A DNA stretch of 64,000 nt from the NCBI RefSeq assembly GCF_000235485.1, contig NZ_JH378888.1, positions 250,124 to 314,123 on the forward strand, written 5' to 3'. The notes under the pieces were generated by a model that saw only the letters and a program-made list of their open reading frames with translations, made no database searches and was not told the origin of the DNA. Positions 9,513-16,042 of this stretch are shown one piece after another. Both the position numbers and the translations under genes were made by a program. This DNA is from Streptococcus sp. oral taxon 058 str. F0407 (GTDB lineage: Bacteria > Bacillota > Bacilli > Lactobacillales > Streptococcaceae). The first letter of the stretch is position 1; the number at the start of each line of letters is the position of its first letter.

Positions 9513-10376
9513 ATGAAAAAATGGTTACTGATAATTTTCTGTATTATAAATATTGTCCCTTTATTCTTTATTCTACGTTTTGCCTTCCTTATCTTTACAA
9601 CAACTTATGACATTTTTCCTGAAGCAAATCAAGCGGAAGTAGAGACAGCAGTAAGAAGAACCCTTGATTTGTATGGTTTTAAAGGAGATATGAAGGTTAC
9701 GAAGTTTTCTAGAGATAAATGGACTTCTGAAAAATACAAAATTGAATACGATTATAGTGAAGAGGTTGATGGAAGTAGAGTAACTGTGAGACATGCCTTG
9801 TTTTATCGTCCAAAGTCTTCAAAATACAATCCCCAAAAGACTGATGAAGAACTAGCCTATGATGGGACTACGAAAACCATGTTACAAGAATTTTCAGGCA
9901 TGGCTCATAAACTACTCAACCAGCATCCTGTCAGTGTTTATAATAAAGAGAAGGTAGAGAGTTTTTTTAAGCAATATGAAAATCCAAATCTAGAATATGT
10001 GAATAGTTACTGGAGTGTCGATACTGAATCTGAAAATATCCAAGACTATTATGCTCTCATTGAAAAGAACCGTAAGGAAGGGAAAGCTTTTCAAGGTTTA
10101 TATGATCTCCCTATTGATGAATTCTTGGAAAAAGAAATGATTAAAGGATACATCATCTATCGCGATATTGTTTTAGAAGAGGGTGAGAAAGATTATTTTG
10201 ATAGTGAAGGCGGACTGACAGGATTTATTTCAAATGGGATAGATAATGCCGAGTTGCCAGATGCCTTTTATGATGTTTCTTACTACTATGGTGCTAAAGG
10301 ATATCGTTCGGGCAGTAGTGTCTCTTTAAAGGTTCAAAACCATAAGATGCTTTATTATGGAAGTAATTTTAACTAA
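9513..10376 (+). CDS. Hypothetical membrane-anchored extracellular protein
   Basis: 287 residues that I do not recognise. A single hydrophobic stretch at residues 4-28 with a short positive N-terminus (MKKW) predicts an uncleaved anchor or signal peptide; there is no lipobox cysteine at a suitable place. The rest is hydrophilic, rich in Tyr, Asp, Glu and Lys, and so probably lies outside the membrane. The ribosome site AAGGAG precedes the ATG. It sits between the DUF2971 gene and another small membrane protein, and all three share low GC and are absent from the usual uvrB-mutX junction as I remember it, so they may have arrived together. Confidence 0.6.
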   Translation: MKKWLLIIFCIINIVPLFFILRFAFLIFTTTYDIFPEANQAEVETAVRRTLDLYGFKGDMKVTKFSRDKWTSEKYKIEYDYSEEVDGSRVTVRHALFYRPKSSKYNPQKTDEELAYDGTTKTMLQEFSGMAHKLLNQHPVSVYNKEKVESFFKQYENPNLEYVNSYWSVDTESENIQDYYALIEKNRKEGKAFQGLYDLPIDEFLEKEMIKGYIIYRDIVLEEGEKDYFDSEGGLTGFISNGIDNAELPDAFYDVSYYYGAKGYRSGSSVSLKVQNHKMLYYGSNFN

Positions 10377-10481
10377 AAATTTTATATGCAATGATTTGTG
10401 TTAAAATAATAGACGAGATAATTTAAAAGTGATAGATATTAGTCATTAGTTAGTAGTTTGAATTTAAAGGAGAAATAAATA

Positions 10482-11024
10482 GTGAAAAATTCGAGTACTT
10501 TTAACAAGCTTATTTATACTTTCCTATACTCCTTACTAATAGCATTTGTTATTGTTCATGTCATATTATGGTCATTTGGTTTATCATTTACTCCGATTAT
10601 TTGGAATATTTGGCTCTTTCTTTTAATTTTTACTCTATTTATTCGCTTTTTGAAGTCCTTTGCAATTCTTGATCTTCTATTTGGGATATTTGGACTACAA
10701 TTTATTCCCATAGCGTGGAATACAGGGCTTTTTGTTCCAATTATCCTCTCTATTTCGCATATTTTTATTTACTTTTTAAAGGGGAAATATCGCTTCCTTG
10801 AAGGAGTGCGTGGTGCGATTTGTAGTTTTTATATCTGGTTATTTGTAATTGTTGTTTTCGCCCTTATTCCAAATCCTCCTGTTCCAATCACGATTGATTA
10901 TGAAGTTAGGGAACAAGAAATTGTCATAACAAAAGGATATTTACTTCATGATGTATACTATTATCATGAGTTGATTAATCCCTTTATCATGAAATCTGAT
11001 ATTAAGTTCGAAAAAGTCATATAA
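10482..11024 (+). CDS. Hypothetical four-helix membrane protein
   Basis: 180 residues starting with GTG at 10482, with AAAGGAG nine bases upstream. It has about four hydrophobic segments (near 12-32, 38-58, 78-98 and 110-130) and then a short polar tail (residues 135-180) ending IKFEKVI. I do not recognise a family. It has its own weak promoter region (TTAAAATAAT near 10403) and lies between the unknown extracellular protein and mutX. The sequence is very rich in Phe, Ile and Leu and low in GC, like its two upstream neighbours. Confidence 0.55.
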   Translation: MKNSSTFNKLIYTFLYSLLIAFVIVHVILWSFGLSFTPIIWNIWLFLLIFTLFIRFLKSFAILDLLFGIFGLQFIPIAWNTGLFVPIILSISHIFIYFLKGKYRFLEGVRGAICSFYIWLFVIVVFALIPNPPVPITIDYEVREQEIVITKGYLLHDVYYYHELINPFIMKSDIKFEKVI

Positions 11025-11047
11025 CAAATTAGAAAGTGAGTAAATCT

Positions 11048-11515
11048 ATGTCCCGTTCCCAATTAACGATTTTAACAAACATTTGTCTGATTGAAGACCT
11101 CGAAACTCAGCGCGTGGTTATGCAGTATCGCTCTCCTGAAGAGAATCGCTGGTCTGGTTATGCCTTTCCTGGAGGTCATGTAGAAAATGGCGAGGCTTTC
11201 GCAGAGTCTGTCATACGTGAAATCTATGAAGAAACTGGTCTGACGATTCAGAATCCTCAACTGGTCGGCATTAAAAATTGGCCACTAGATACAGGTGGGC
11301 GCTATATTGTCATTTGTTATAAGGCGACTGAGTTCTCTGGTACCCTTCGCTCTTCAGATGAAGGAGAAGTTTCTTGGGTAGAAAAAAACCAGATTCCAAA
11401 TTTGGATCTGGCCTATGATATGCTACCATTGATGGAAATGATGGAAGCACCTGATAAGTCGGAGTTTTTCTACCTCCACCGTACTGAAGATGGCTGGGAA
11501 AAGAGAATCTTCTAG
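11048..11515 (+). CDS. mutX: 8-oxo-dGTP diphosphatase MutX (Nudix hydrolase)
   Basis: A 155-residue Nudix hydrolase that removes oxidised dGTP from the nucleotide pool and so prevents A:T to C:G transversions. The Nudix box spans residues 43-65: GHVENGE, then REIYEETGL. I know the pneumococcal MutX well enough to recognise near identity, starting at the ATG at 11048; a GTG four codons earlier is possible but less likely. Its stop TAG (11513-11515) overlaps the stop of a niaR remnant on the other strand. The last 150 bases are repeated as a fragment at 12570-12722. It functionally complements MutY, also in this window, in the GO system against 8-oxoguanine. Confidence 0.93.
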   Translation: MSRSQLTILTNICLIEDLETQRVVMQYRSPEENRWSGYAFPGGHVENGEAFAESVIREIYEETGLTIQNPQLVGIKNWPLDTGGRYIVICYKATEFSGTLRSSDEGEVSWVEKNQIPNLDLAYDMLPLMEMMEAPDKSEFFYLHRTEDGWEKRIF

Positions 11516-11619
11516 TCTTTTACTAAATAACCAAGTTTATCCAAGGCCTCCTCGATATAGTGGAGGTCTTGTTGTGTTTCAGCTTCAACAAGGTGGTAAT
11601 GGATGCCGTCTGTCAATTC
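11366..11619 (+). repeat. Direct repeat copy 1 (mutX 3' end plus niaR 3' end)
   Basis: 254 bases that match 12573-12826 at a constant offset of 1207 with no gaps. I count about 24 differences (roughly 90% identity). The differences lie in the mutX part; the last 83 bases (11537-11619, niaR tail) are identical. The repeats flank the methyltransferase gene. Confidence 0.92.
11512..11619 (-). pseudogene. Remnant of niaR: last 35 codons only
   Basis: On the minus strand, residues ELTDGIHYHLVEAE... to the terminal LGYLVKD are identical to the C-terminus of the complete niaR at 12719-13234. The rest of the gene is missing: beyond 11619 the sequence changes abruptly to the AT-rich methyltransferase promoter. 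It is therefore a broken duplicate, not a gene. Confidence 0.9.
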
Positions 11620-11644
11620 TGAAATCAGAGATTGTTTTATTTTA

Positions 11645-11653
11645 TGGTATAAT
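11645..11653 (+). promoter_or_regulatory. Extended -10 promoter of the methyltransferase
   Basis: TGGTATAAT, a perfect extended -10. I see no good -35 at 16-18 bases. It lies 25 bases past the end of repeat copy 1 and so belongs to the inserted segment. Confidence 0.6.
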
Positions 11654-11681
11654 CTTAAGATATGAAAGGAAGTACCATAAA

Positions 11682-12449
11682 ATGGATGATAAAGTAATTG
11701 AACAATATGCAAAACAAGATAATCTTGATATTAGAGTAAACATACATAAGAAGTATTCAAAAAATAAATTAGGATTTAACAATTGGATATTTTCCAACTA
11801 CCAAATTACTAATGAAGTAAAGGTTCTAGAATTGGGATGTGGTACAGGAGAACTGTGGAAAAGTAATAGTGATTCTATAGATAAAATGAAACAGTTAGTT
11901 GTTACAGATTTTTCTAAAGATATGGTAAAAACAACGAAGTCAGTAATTGGAAATAGAGACAATGTTAACTATGAAATAATTGATATTCAAAAGATTTCTT
12001 TTGAGAATGAAACGTTTGATATTGTTATTGCTAATATGCTTCTACATCATGTAAATGAAATTCCTAAAGCGCTCTCTGAGGTGAATAGAGTCTTAAAAAC
12101 AGGCGGAATTTTTTACTGTGCTACATTTGGTGAAAATGGAGTTGTAGATTATTTGGCAAGTTTATTTAAAGATGAGGTCAATCAAGATTTGGAAAATAAA
12201 TCATTTACTTTACAAAATGGTAAAAGGTACCTGAGTAGGTATTTTAACTCTGTCGATACATTACTCTATGATGATGAGTTACAGGTAACTAGTACAGATG
12301 ACCTAGTTAAATACATCCAATCGTTTAAAGGGATTTCAGAAATAGGTTCGCTAGAAGAAAAAGTCATTCGTAAAAGATTGGAAGTACATTTTCATAAGGG
12401 TAAGTTAATTATTCCTAAAGAATATGGTATGTTTATTGCTCGAAAGTAA
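11682..12449 (+). CDS. Class I SAM-dependent methyltransferase
   Basis: A 255-residue methyltransferase of the UbiE/Methyltransf_11 type. Seen: motif I LELGCGTGE (about residues 48-56), the acidic end of strand 2 in VVTDFSKDM, motif II/III region FDIVIANMLLHHV, and VLKTGGIFYCATFGE after it. The substrate is unknown; small-molecule or antibiotic modification is typical of such single genes. I place the start at ATG 11682, with GAAAGGA 11 bases upstream; an open frame to 11490 runs back through the repeat and is not credible. The gene is AT-rich, has its own promoter and lies between two partial copies of the mutX-niaR junction, so it was inserted there by recombination. Confidence 0.85.
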   Translation: MDDKVIEQYAKQDNLDIRVNIHKKYSKNKLGFNNWIFSNYQITNEVKVLELGCGTGELWKSNSDSIDKMKQLVVTDFSKDMVKTTKSVIGNRDNVNYEIIDIQKISFENETFDIVIANMLLHHVNEIPKALSEVNRVLKTGGIFYCATFGENGVVDYLASLFKDEVNQDLENKSFTLQNGKRYLSRYFNSVDTLLYDDELQVTSTDDLVKYIQSFKGISEIGSLEEKVIRKRLEVHFHKGKLIIPKEYGMFIARK

Positions 12450-12569
12450 AATTAAGGGAACGAAATTGTGAAAAATTAAGGAGAAGCTTTTTAATATAAA
12501 ATCAAGCAGATAGTCTTTAGAGCATGCTACAGCTGGTTCTATATAAAAAGCTCTCAACTTTTTGGATTT

Positions 12570-12722
12570 GAAGAAGTATCTTGGGTGCAAAAAGACCAGA
12601 TTCTAAATTTGAATCTGGCCTATGATATGTTGCCCTTGATGGAGATGATGGAAGCACCTGACAAGTCGGAATTTTTCTACCGTCATCGTACAGAAGATGG
12701 CTGGGAGAAAGAAACCTTTTAG
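12570..12722 (+). pseudogene. Remnant of mutX: last 50 codons only
   Basis: In frame it reads EEVSWVQKDQI and ends in KETF followed by TAG, closely matching the C-terminus of MutX upstream. There is no start and no Nudix box. It is the truncated partner of the intact mutX and lies in the original position beside niaR, with overlapping stop codons (TAG at 12720-12722 against niaR TAA at 12719-12721). Confidence 0.9.
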
Positions 12723-12826
12723 TCTTTCACTAAATAACCAAGCTTATCCAAGGCCTCCTCGATATAGTGGAGGTCTTGTTGTGTTTCAGCTTCAACAAGG
12801 TGGTAATGGATGCCGTCTGTCAATTC
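12573..12826 (+). repeat. Direct repeat copy 2 (mutX 3' end plus niaR 3' end)
   Basis: Partner of 11366-11619 (offset 1207, about 90% identical, last 83 bases identical). This copy keeps the full niaR but only the tail of mutX; the first copy keeps the full mutX but only the tail of niaR. Confidence 0.92.
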
Positions 12827-13234
12827 AGAAAGAGGTCTAAAGTCTGAATTTTCGACTTGTTCTAGAAAATGCTGGACATCTCGACGACAGGTAAGTTTGA
12901 GCAGGGTCTCAATTTCTCCATAAACTGGATGGTCAATCAAGGTATTTTGAACACGTCCGCCATTATCTACAATGGCTAGAAGTTCTTGACCGATTTCTTC
13001 CATCTCATGTTTGACCTTGAAAAGTTTGTGAACGTAGGGGCTGGCATCATTTTCTTTGTAGATATAACCACGATTGGTGGATAGGATAGGAGCCCCATCT
13101 GCTCGGAGAATAGCGATATCCTGTACAATGACTTGGCGCGTAACATGAAAGTGTTCAGCCAAGGTTTGACCATTGAGAGCTTTTGGCGCCTCTTTTAATA
13201 GTTTGAGAAGAGCTTGTTTGCGATCCTTTGTCAT
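12719..13234 (-). CDS. niaR: Niacin-responsive transcriptional repressor NiaR
   Basis: 171 residues: an N-terminal winged helix-turn-helix (about 1-60, HVTRQVIVQDIAILR being the recognition region) followed by a 3H domain (about 75-171) with its histidine-containing motifs YVHK, DHPVYG and DGIHYHLVEA. In this family nicotinic acid binds the metal-containing 3H domain and increases binding to operators of NAD-uptake genes. It is second in an operon behind niaX, with an 11-base gap, which supports the assignment. The start ATG has AAAAGG upstream. Its 3' end is duplicated upstream (see the repeats). Confidence 0.92.
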   Translation of the reverse strand: MTKDRKQALLKLLKEAPKALNGQTLAEHFHVTRQVIVQDIAILRADGAPILSTNRGYIYKENDASPYVHKLFKVKHEMEEIGQELLAIVDNGGRVQNTLIDHPVYGEIETLLKLTCRRDVQHFLEQVENSDFRPLSELTDGIHYHLVEAETQQDLHYIEEALDKLGYLVKD

Positions 13235-13245
13235 AGTTTTTCCTT

Positions 13246-13773
13246 TTAGCGACGTTTTCGAAGCACTTTATAGACAGCTAGTGCTAATGTATAGTCTACC
13301 ATACTATGGACAATTGTTCCAAAACCAACTAGGACAAAGAGAACATAAAACATATTTTCAACGTTTGTCCCTGAAGTGGCATAGAAGATGATACAAGCTA
13401 GTACTTCGGCGATAGCATGAACAACACCTAAAACAAAGTTAAAAATCCAAGATGCCTTTGGTTTATCCAAGGTTTCAGGGAATTTTTTTAAGTAAAATGC
13501 TCCCAAAATACCAAAAACGATGTGAGAAAAGGCGCGCAGGACGATAACCATGGGATAGCCTGCCATCAGGAACCCGAGACTAGAAGCAATAATTACAAAA
13601 GCAGCCATCAAAGGTGAGAGAAACATAGCAATAAAGATGGCGATATGGCTTCCTAAAGTGTAAGAAGCTGGTGGGATGACGATTTTAAAAGGCATAATGA
13701 TTGGAATCAAAATCGCGATTGCAGTGAGCAGTGCAGTCATGGTCATAAACTGCGTTTTTTTCCGTATATCCAT
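13246..13773 (-). CDS. niaX: Niacin ECF transporter, substrate-binding membrane subunit NiaX
   Basis: A 175-residue integral membrane S component with about five or six helices. It starts with the ECF-type N-terminus KKTQFMTMTALLTAI, which carries the alanine-rich helix that docks on the EcfT module, and contains LGSHIAIFIAMFLSP and a conserved central region. ECF modules EcfA/EcfT are encoded elsewhere. Identification as the niacin carrier rests on resemblance to streptococcal NiaX and on co-transcription with niaR. I choose ATG 13773 because GGAGG lies five bases upstream; a second ATG at 13785 would bury that site. Confidence 0.88.
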   Translation of the reverse strand: MDIRKKTQFMTMTALLTAIAILIPIIMPFKIVIPPASYTLGSHIAIFIAMFLSPLMAAFVIIASSLGFLMAGYPMVIVLRAFSHIVFGILGAFYLKKFPETLDKPKASWIFNFVLGVVHAIAEVLACIIFYATSGTNVENMFYVLFVLVGFGTIVHSMVDYTLALAVYKVLRKRR

Positions 13774-13790
13774 AAGAACCTCCATTTATC

Positions 13791-13834
13791 TGTATATACA
13801 CAAGTATAGTACAATAAATAGTCAGACATGTCAA
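13791..13834 (-). promoter_or_regulatory. niaX-niaR promoter with candidate NiaR operator
   Basis: On the minus strand: perfect TTGACA (13829-13834), 17-bp spacer, TACTAT (13806-13811). A perfect palindrome TGTATATACA (13791-13800) lies where transcription starts, and GACATGTC (13825-13832) overlaps the -35. Either could be the NiaR operator; the choice is inference. Confidence 0.65.
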
Positions 13835-13969
13835 GAATTTATTTTGATTTTATTGAAAATTTTCAAAAGTATAGGTGGTAGATTCAAAGGATTTTCATAT
13901 ATTTTCAAAATTTTGAACGAATGACTCCTTGGTCATAACCATTTATGAATAGAAGATGAGCCTTTGCTG

Positions 13970-14008
13970 GTGAAAACTAAAACTCCACCTTCAAGGCTGA
14001 AAGTGGAA
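13970..14008 (-). terminator. Terminator after panT
   Basis: On the minus strand an 11-bp stem with two G-U pairs (13983-13993 with 13998-14008, 4-nt loop) followed by TTTTAGTTTTC, seven bases past the panT stop. Confidence 0.75.
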
Positions 14009-14014
14009 TTATGC

Positions 14015-14578
14015 TTATTTCTTCAAAGTTTGTAATCGTGGGACAATTGCTACAGTGAGAACTGCAGAGATGACGAGTTCAGCAATTGAGTTGGTTGAAA
14101 TAACAGTTGCTAGGAGTTTTTGGATATTTCCATCGAAGACATTTCCAAAAAGGAAGAAGATTCCCCCAAGTACAAAGACTGTATTTGTAAGTGAACCGAG
14201 AGCTCCGGCAATGATGAGACCCGTTCTGTTTTTCAATAATTTATAAACTAAATAAGGTGTCAGACCAATCAAAATGCGAGGTACAATAGCGATAATCGCT
14301 GAATAGATATTCCCGTTTGGTACAAAAGGTGAGAATAGATAACTGGTTGGAAGGATTGTAATCGTGTTAACCGTCAAGCTAAGTAGCCCCATCAAGAAAC
14401 CAAGTGTAACACCAACTCGTGGACCGTAAATAATACTTGCAATAATGACGGGAATATGCACGATAGTTGGTTTGATTGGAAATGGGAATAGATTAAATAA
14501 GAGAGAGCTCAGAAAGTGAATGACTAACATGGTCGCAAAAAAGATAGCAATCGGAGCAATATTAGAGCGTTTGTTCAT
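14015..14578 (-). CDS. panT: ECF transporter S component, probable pantothenate carrier
   Basis: A 187-residue hydrophobic protein with about six membrane helices, of the ECF transporter S-component superfamily: a short N-terminus, helix APIAIFFATMLVIHFLSSLLF, then VHIPVIIASIIYGPRVGVTLGFLMGLLS, a typical S-component loop. It overlaps the end of coaC by 17 bases and is the third gene of coaB-coaC-panT. Since CoaB and CoaC convert phosphopantothenate toward coenzyme A, pantothenate is the likely cargo. Substrate assignment is by context and by memory of PanT in streptococci, not from binding residues. Confidence 0.82.
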   Translation of the reverse strand: MNKRSNIAPIAIFFATMLVIHFLSSLLFNLFPFPIKPTIVHIPVIIASIIYGPRVGVTLGFLMGLLSLTVNTITILPTSYLFSPFVPNGNIYSAIIAIVPRILIGLTPYLVYKLLKNRTGLIIAGALGSLTNTVFVLGGIFFLFGNVFDGNIQKLLATVISTNSIAELVISAVLTVAIVPRLQTLKK

Positions 14579-15113
14579 CGAGGGTTTCCTTTATTCTTTC
14601 TAAAATAATATCCAGGTCTGCCAGGGCACCTTTTCCATAATCGCCACAAGCTAGTAGAGATTCCTTTGGAGAGATAATTTGATAACCATAAGTTTCTAAA
14701 GTTTTAAGGTTTGTCTGAGTCGCCGGATGGTCATACATTTTTGTGTTCATGGCTGGTGCGACTAACTTTTTGACGTGGTTTGGCAAGGCAAGAGCCGTAC
14801 TGGTCACCATGTTATCCGCAAAACCGTGAGCAAGCTTGGCAATGGTATTAGCAGTAGCAGGGACGACGATAAAAAGGTCGGTTTCTTTTCCTCTTTCGAT
14901 ATGATTGACTTGATCAGGATAGGGTTCCTGCATGACATCAAGGTGGACTGGATTCTGTGAGAGTACCTGTAGTGTCAAAGGCTGGATAAACTCTGTAGCG
15001 ACCTGAGTCATTAAGACAGTGACATCATGGCCTTGTTTTTTTAAAGAACTGACTAGGTCAGCTGATTTATAAGAGGCGATGGAGCCTGTCACTGCAATCA
15101 AAATGTTTGCCAT
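14562..15113 (-). CDS. coaC: Phosphopantothenoylcysteine decarboxylase
   Basis: A 183-residue FMN flavoprotein that decarboxylates 4'-phosphopantothenoylcysteine to 4'-phosphopantetheine, the third step of coenzyme A synthesis. Seen: N-terminal MANILIAVTGSIASYKSADL, the loop VPATANTIAKLAHGFADNM and the active-site motif APAMNTKMY (family PxMNxxM). It is a stand-alone CoaC, as in streptococci, rather than the fused CoaBC of most bacteria; the partner ligase is the gene before it, 11 bases away. The start has AAAGGAAAG upstream. Confidence 0.95.
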   Translation of the reverse strand: MANILIAVTGSIASYKSADLVSSLKKQGHDVTVLMTQVATEFIQPLTLQVLSQNPVHLDVMQEPYPDQVNHIERGKETDLFIVVPATANTIAKLAHGFADNMVTSTALALPNHVKKLVAPAMNTKMYDHPATQTNLKTLETYGYQIISPKESLLACGDYGKGALADLDIILERIKETLDEQTL

Positions 15114-15124
15114 GGCTTTCCTTT

Positions 15125-15814
15125 CTATGAATCGTAAGCATGAATTTTCTCAAGGAGGAGGTTTGCAATTTCCTTTTTGGTTTGGGCAGTTTGAAGACGA
15201 TTTTTCTCAACAAAGATTGCCCGATGCTGATATGCTGAGATTTGAGTCAGGTCATTTGCGATGATTAAGTCAGCTTGATTTTTGACAAGACTCTTCCTAG
15301 CAATCTCTATGAGATGATCTTCAGTAACATCAACCAGCAGTTTAAAACCAATCAGATGAATAGCAGGATTCCATTCCTTGACTAGAGAGATAATCTTAGG
15401 TGTTTTTTTAAGGAACAAAACCTGAACCTCATCAGTTGAAGAGATCTTAGCTTGATGATTTTGCTTGCTTAAAAATTCTTCCAGATTAGAACTCGCCTTA
15501 ACTTCATCTAGTCCAGTCATATAAATAGGAGTGTAGTCAGAAACTGCCATCGAATGAATCAGGACCTGATAATTTTGAACACGCTCTTTCATCTCTAAAA
15601 GAAGTTCATTCGTATTTTTGATTTCTAGAATGGTTAAGTGGGGATGAGGTTCTGGCTTAAGAGCTCTGTTAGTAGTAATCAAACAAACTTCGTGTCCCGC
15701 AGCAAGTAGGGTTTCTGTGATAATTTTCCCCAAGCGACCTGTAGAATGGTTCGTGATAGAGCGGACACTATCGATAGCTTCACTCGTACCGCCAGACGTA
15801 ACTAAAATTTTCAT
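15125..15814 (-). CDS. coaB: Phosphopantothenate--cysteine ligase
   Basis: A 229-residue CoaB that joins phosphopantothenate and cysteine using a nucleotide triphosphate, the second step of coenzyme A synthesis. Seen: MKILVTSGGTSEAIDSVR, ITNHSTGRLGKII (nucleotide-binding loop), and the conserved IGFKLLVDV and LIIANDLTQI regions. I choose the ATG at 15812-15814, which matches the family N-terminus. There is no ribosome site in front of it; a -10 box ends six bases upstream, so the mRNA may be leaderless. It is first gene of the coaB-coaC-panT operon. Confidence 0.94.
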   Translation of the reverse strand: MKILVTSGGTSEAIDSVRSITNHSTGRLGKIITETLLAAGHEVCLITTNRALKPEPHPHLTILEIKNTNELLLEMKERVQNYQVLIHSMAVSDYTPIYMTGLDEVKASSNLEEFLSKQNHQAKISSTDEVQVLFLKKTPKIISLVKEWNPAIHLIGFKLLVDVTEDHLIEIARKSLVKNQADLIIANDLTQISAYQHRAIFVEKNRLQTAQTKKEIANLLLEKIHAYDS

Positions 15815-15820
15815 AGGACT

Positions 15821-15849
15821 ATTGTACACAAAAATAAACGTTAAGTAAA
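15821..15849 (-). promoter_or_regulatory. coaB promoter, probably leaderless
   Basis: On the minus strand: TTTACT (15844-15849), 17-bp spacer, TACAAT (15821-15826), then six bases (agtcct) and ATG. Transcription would start at or next to the A of the start codon. Confidence 0.65.
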
Positions 15850-15953
15850 ATGAAAGCGATAAATTTTTTCTAAAACGAAGGAATACTATAGTCTAAAACT
15901 ATAAAAGCATATAAAATTTTAAAAAGCGCCATTATAACCCATAAAATATTGAT

Positions 15954-15966
15954 ATTTACGAACGTT
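15954..15966 (+). promoter_or_regulatory. PurBox-like site upstream of fhs
   Basis: ATTTACGAACGTT matches 11 of 13 positions of the PurR PurBox pattern AWWWCCGAACWWT. It lies about 40 bp before the fhs -10 box. PurR control of one-carbon genes is known in lactococci; its use here is inference. Confidence 0.4.
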
Positions 15967-16000
15967 TTAAGAGTTTAAGGGTGTTAAAAATCTTGTTTTG

Positions 16001-16009
16001 TGTTATAAT
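16001..16009 (+). promoter_or_regulatory. Extended -10 promoter of fhs
   Basis: TGTTATAAT, a consensus extended -10, 34 bases before the fhs ATG; no clear -35. Confidence 0.6.
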
Positions 16010-16042
16010 GAATTATCACATTAGAAGTTAGAGGAGTTTGCT

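Noticed and set aside
11490-11681. N-terminal extension of the methyltransferase through repeat copy 1
   Set aside because: The extension reads the duplicated mutX/niaR DNA in a wrong frame; the promoter TGGTATAAT and ribosome site lie after it.
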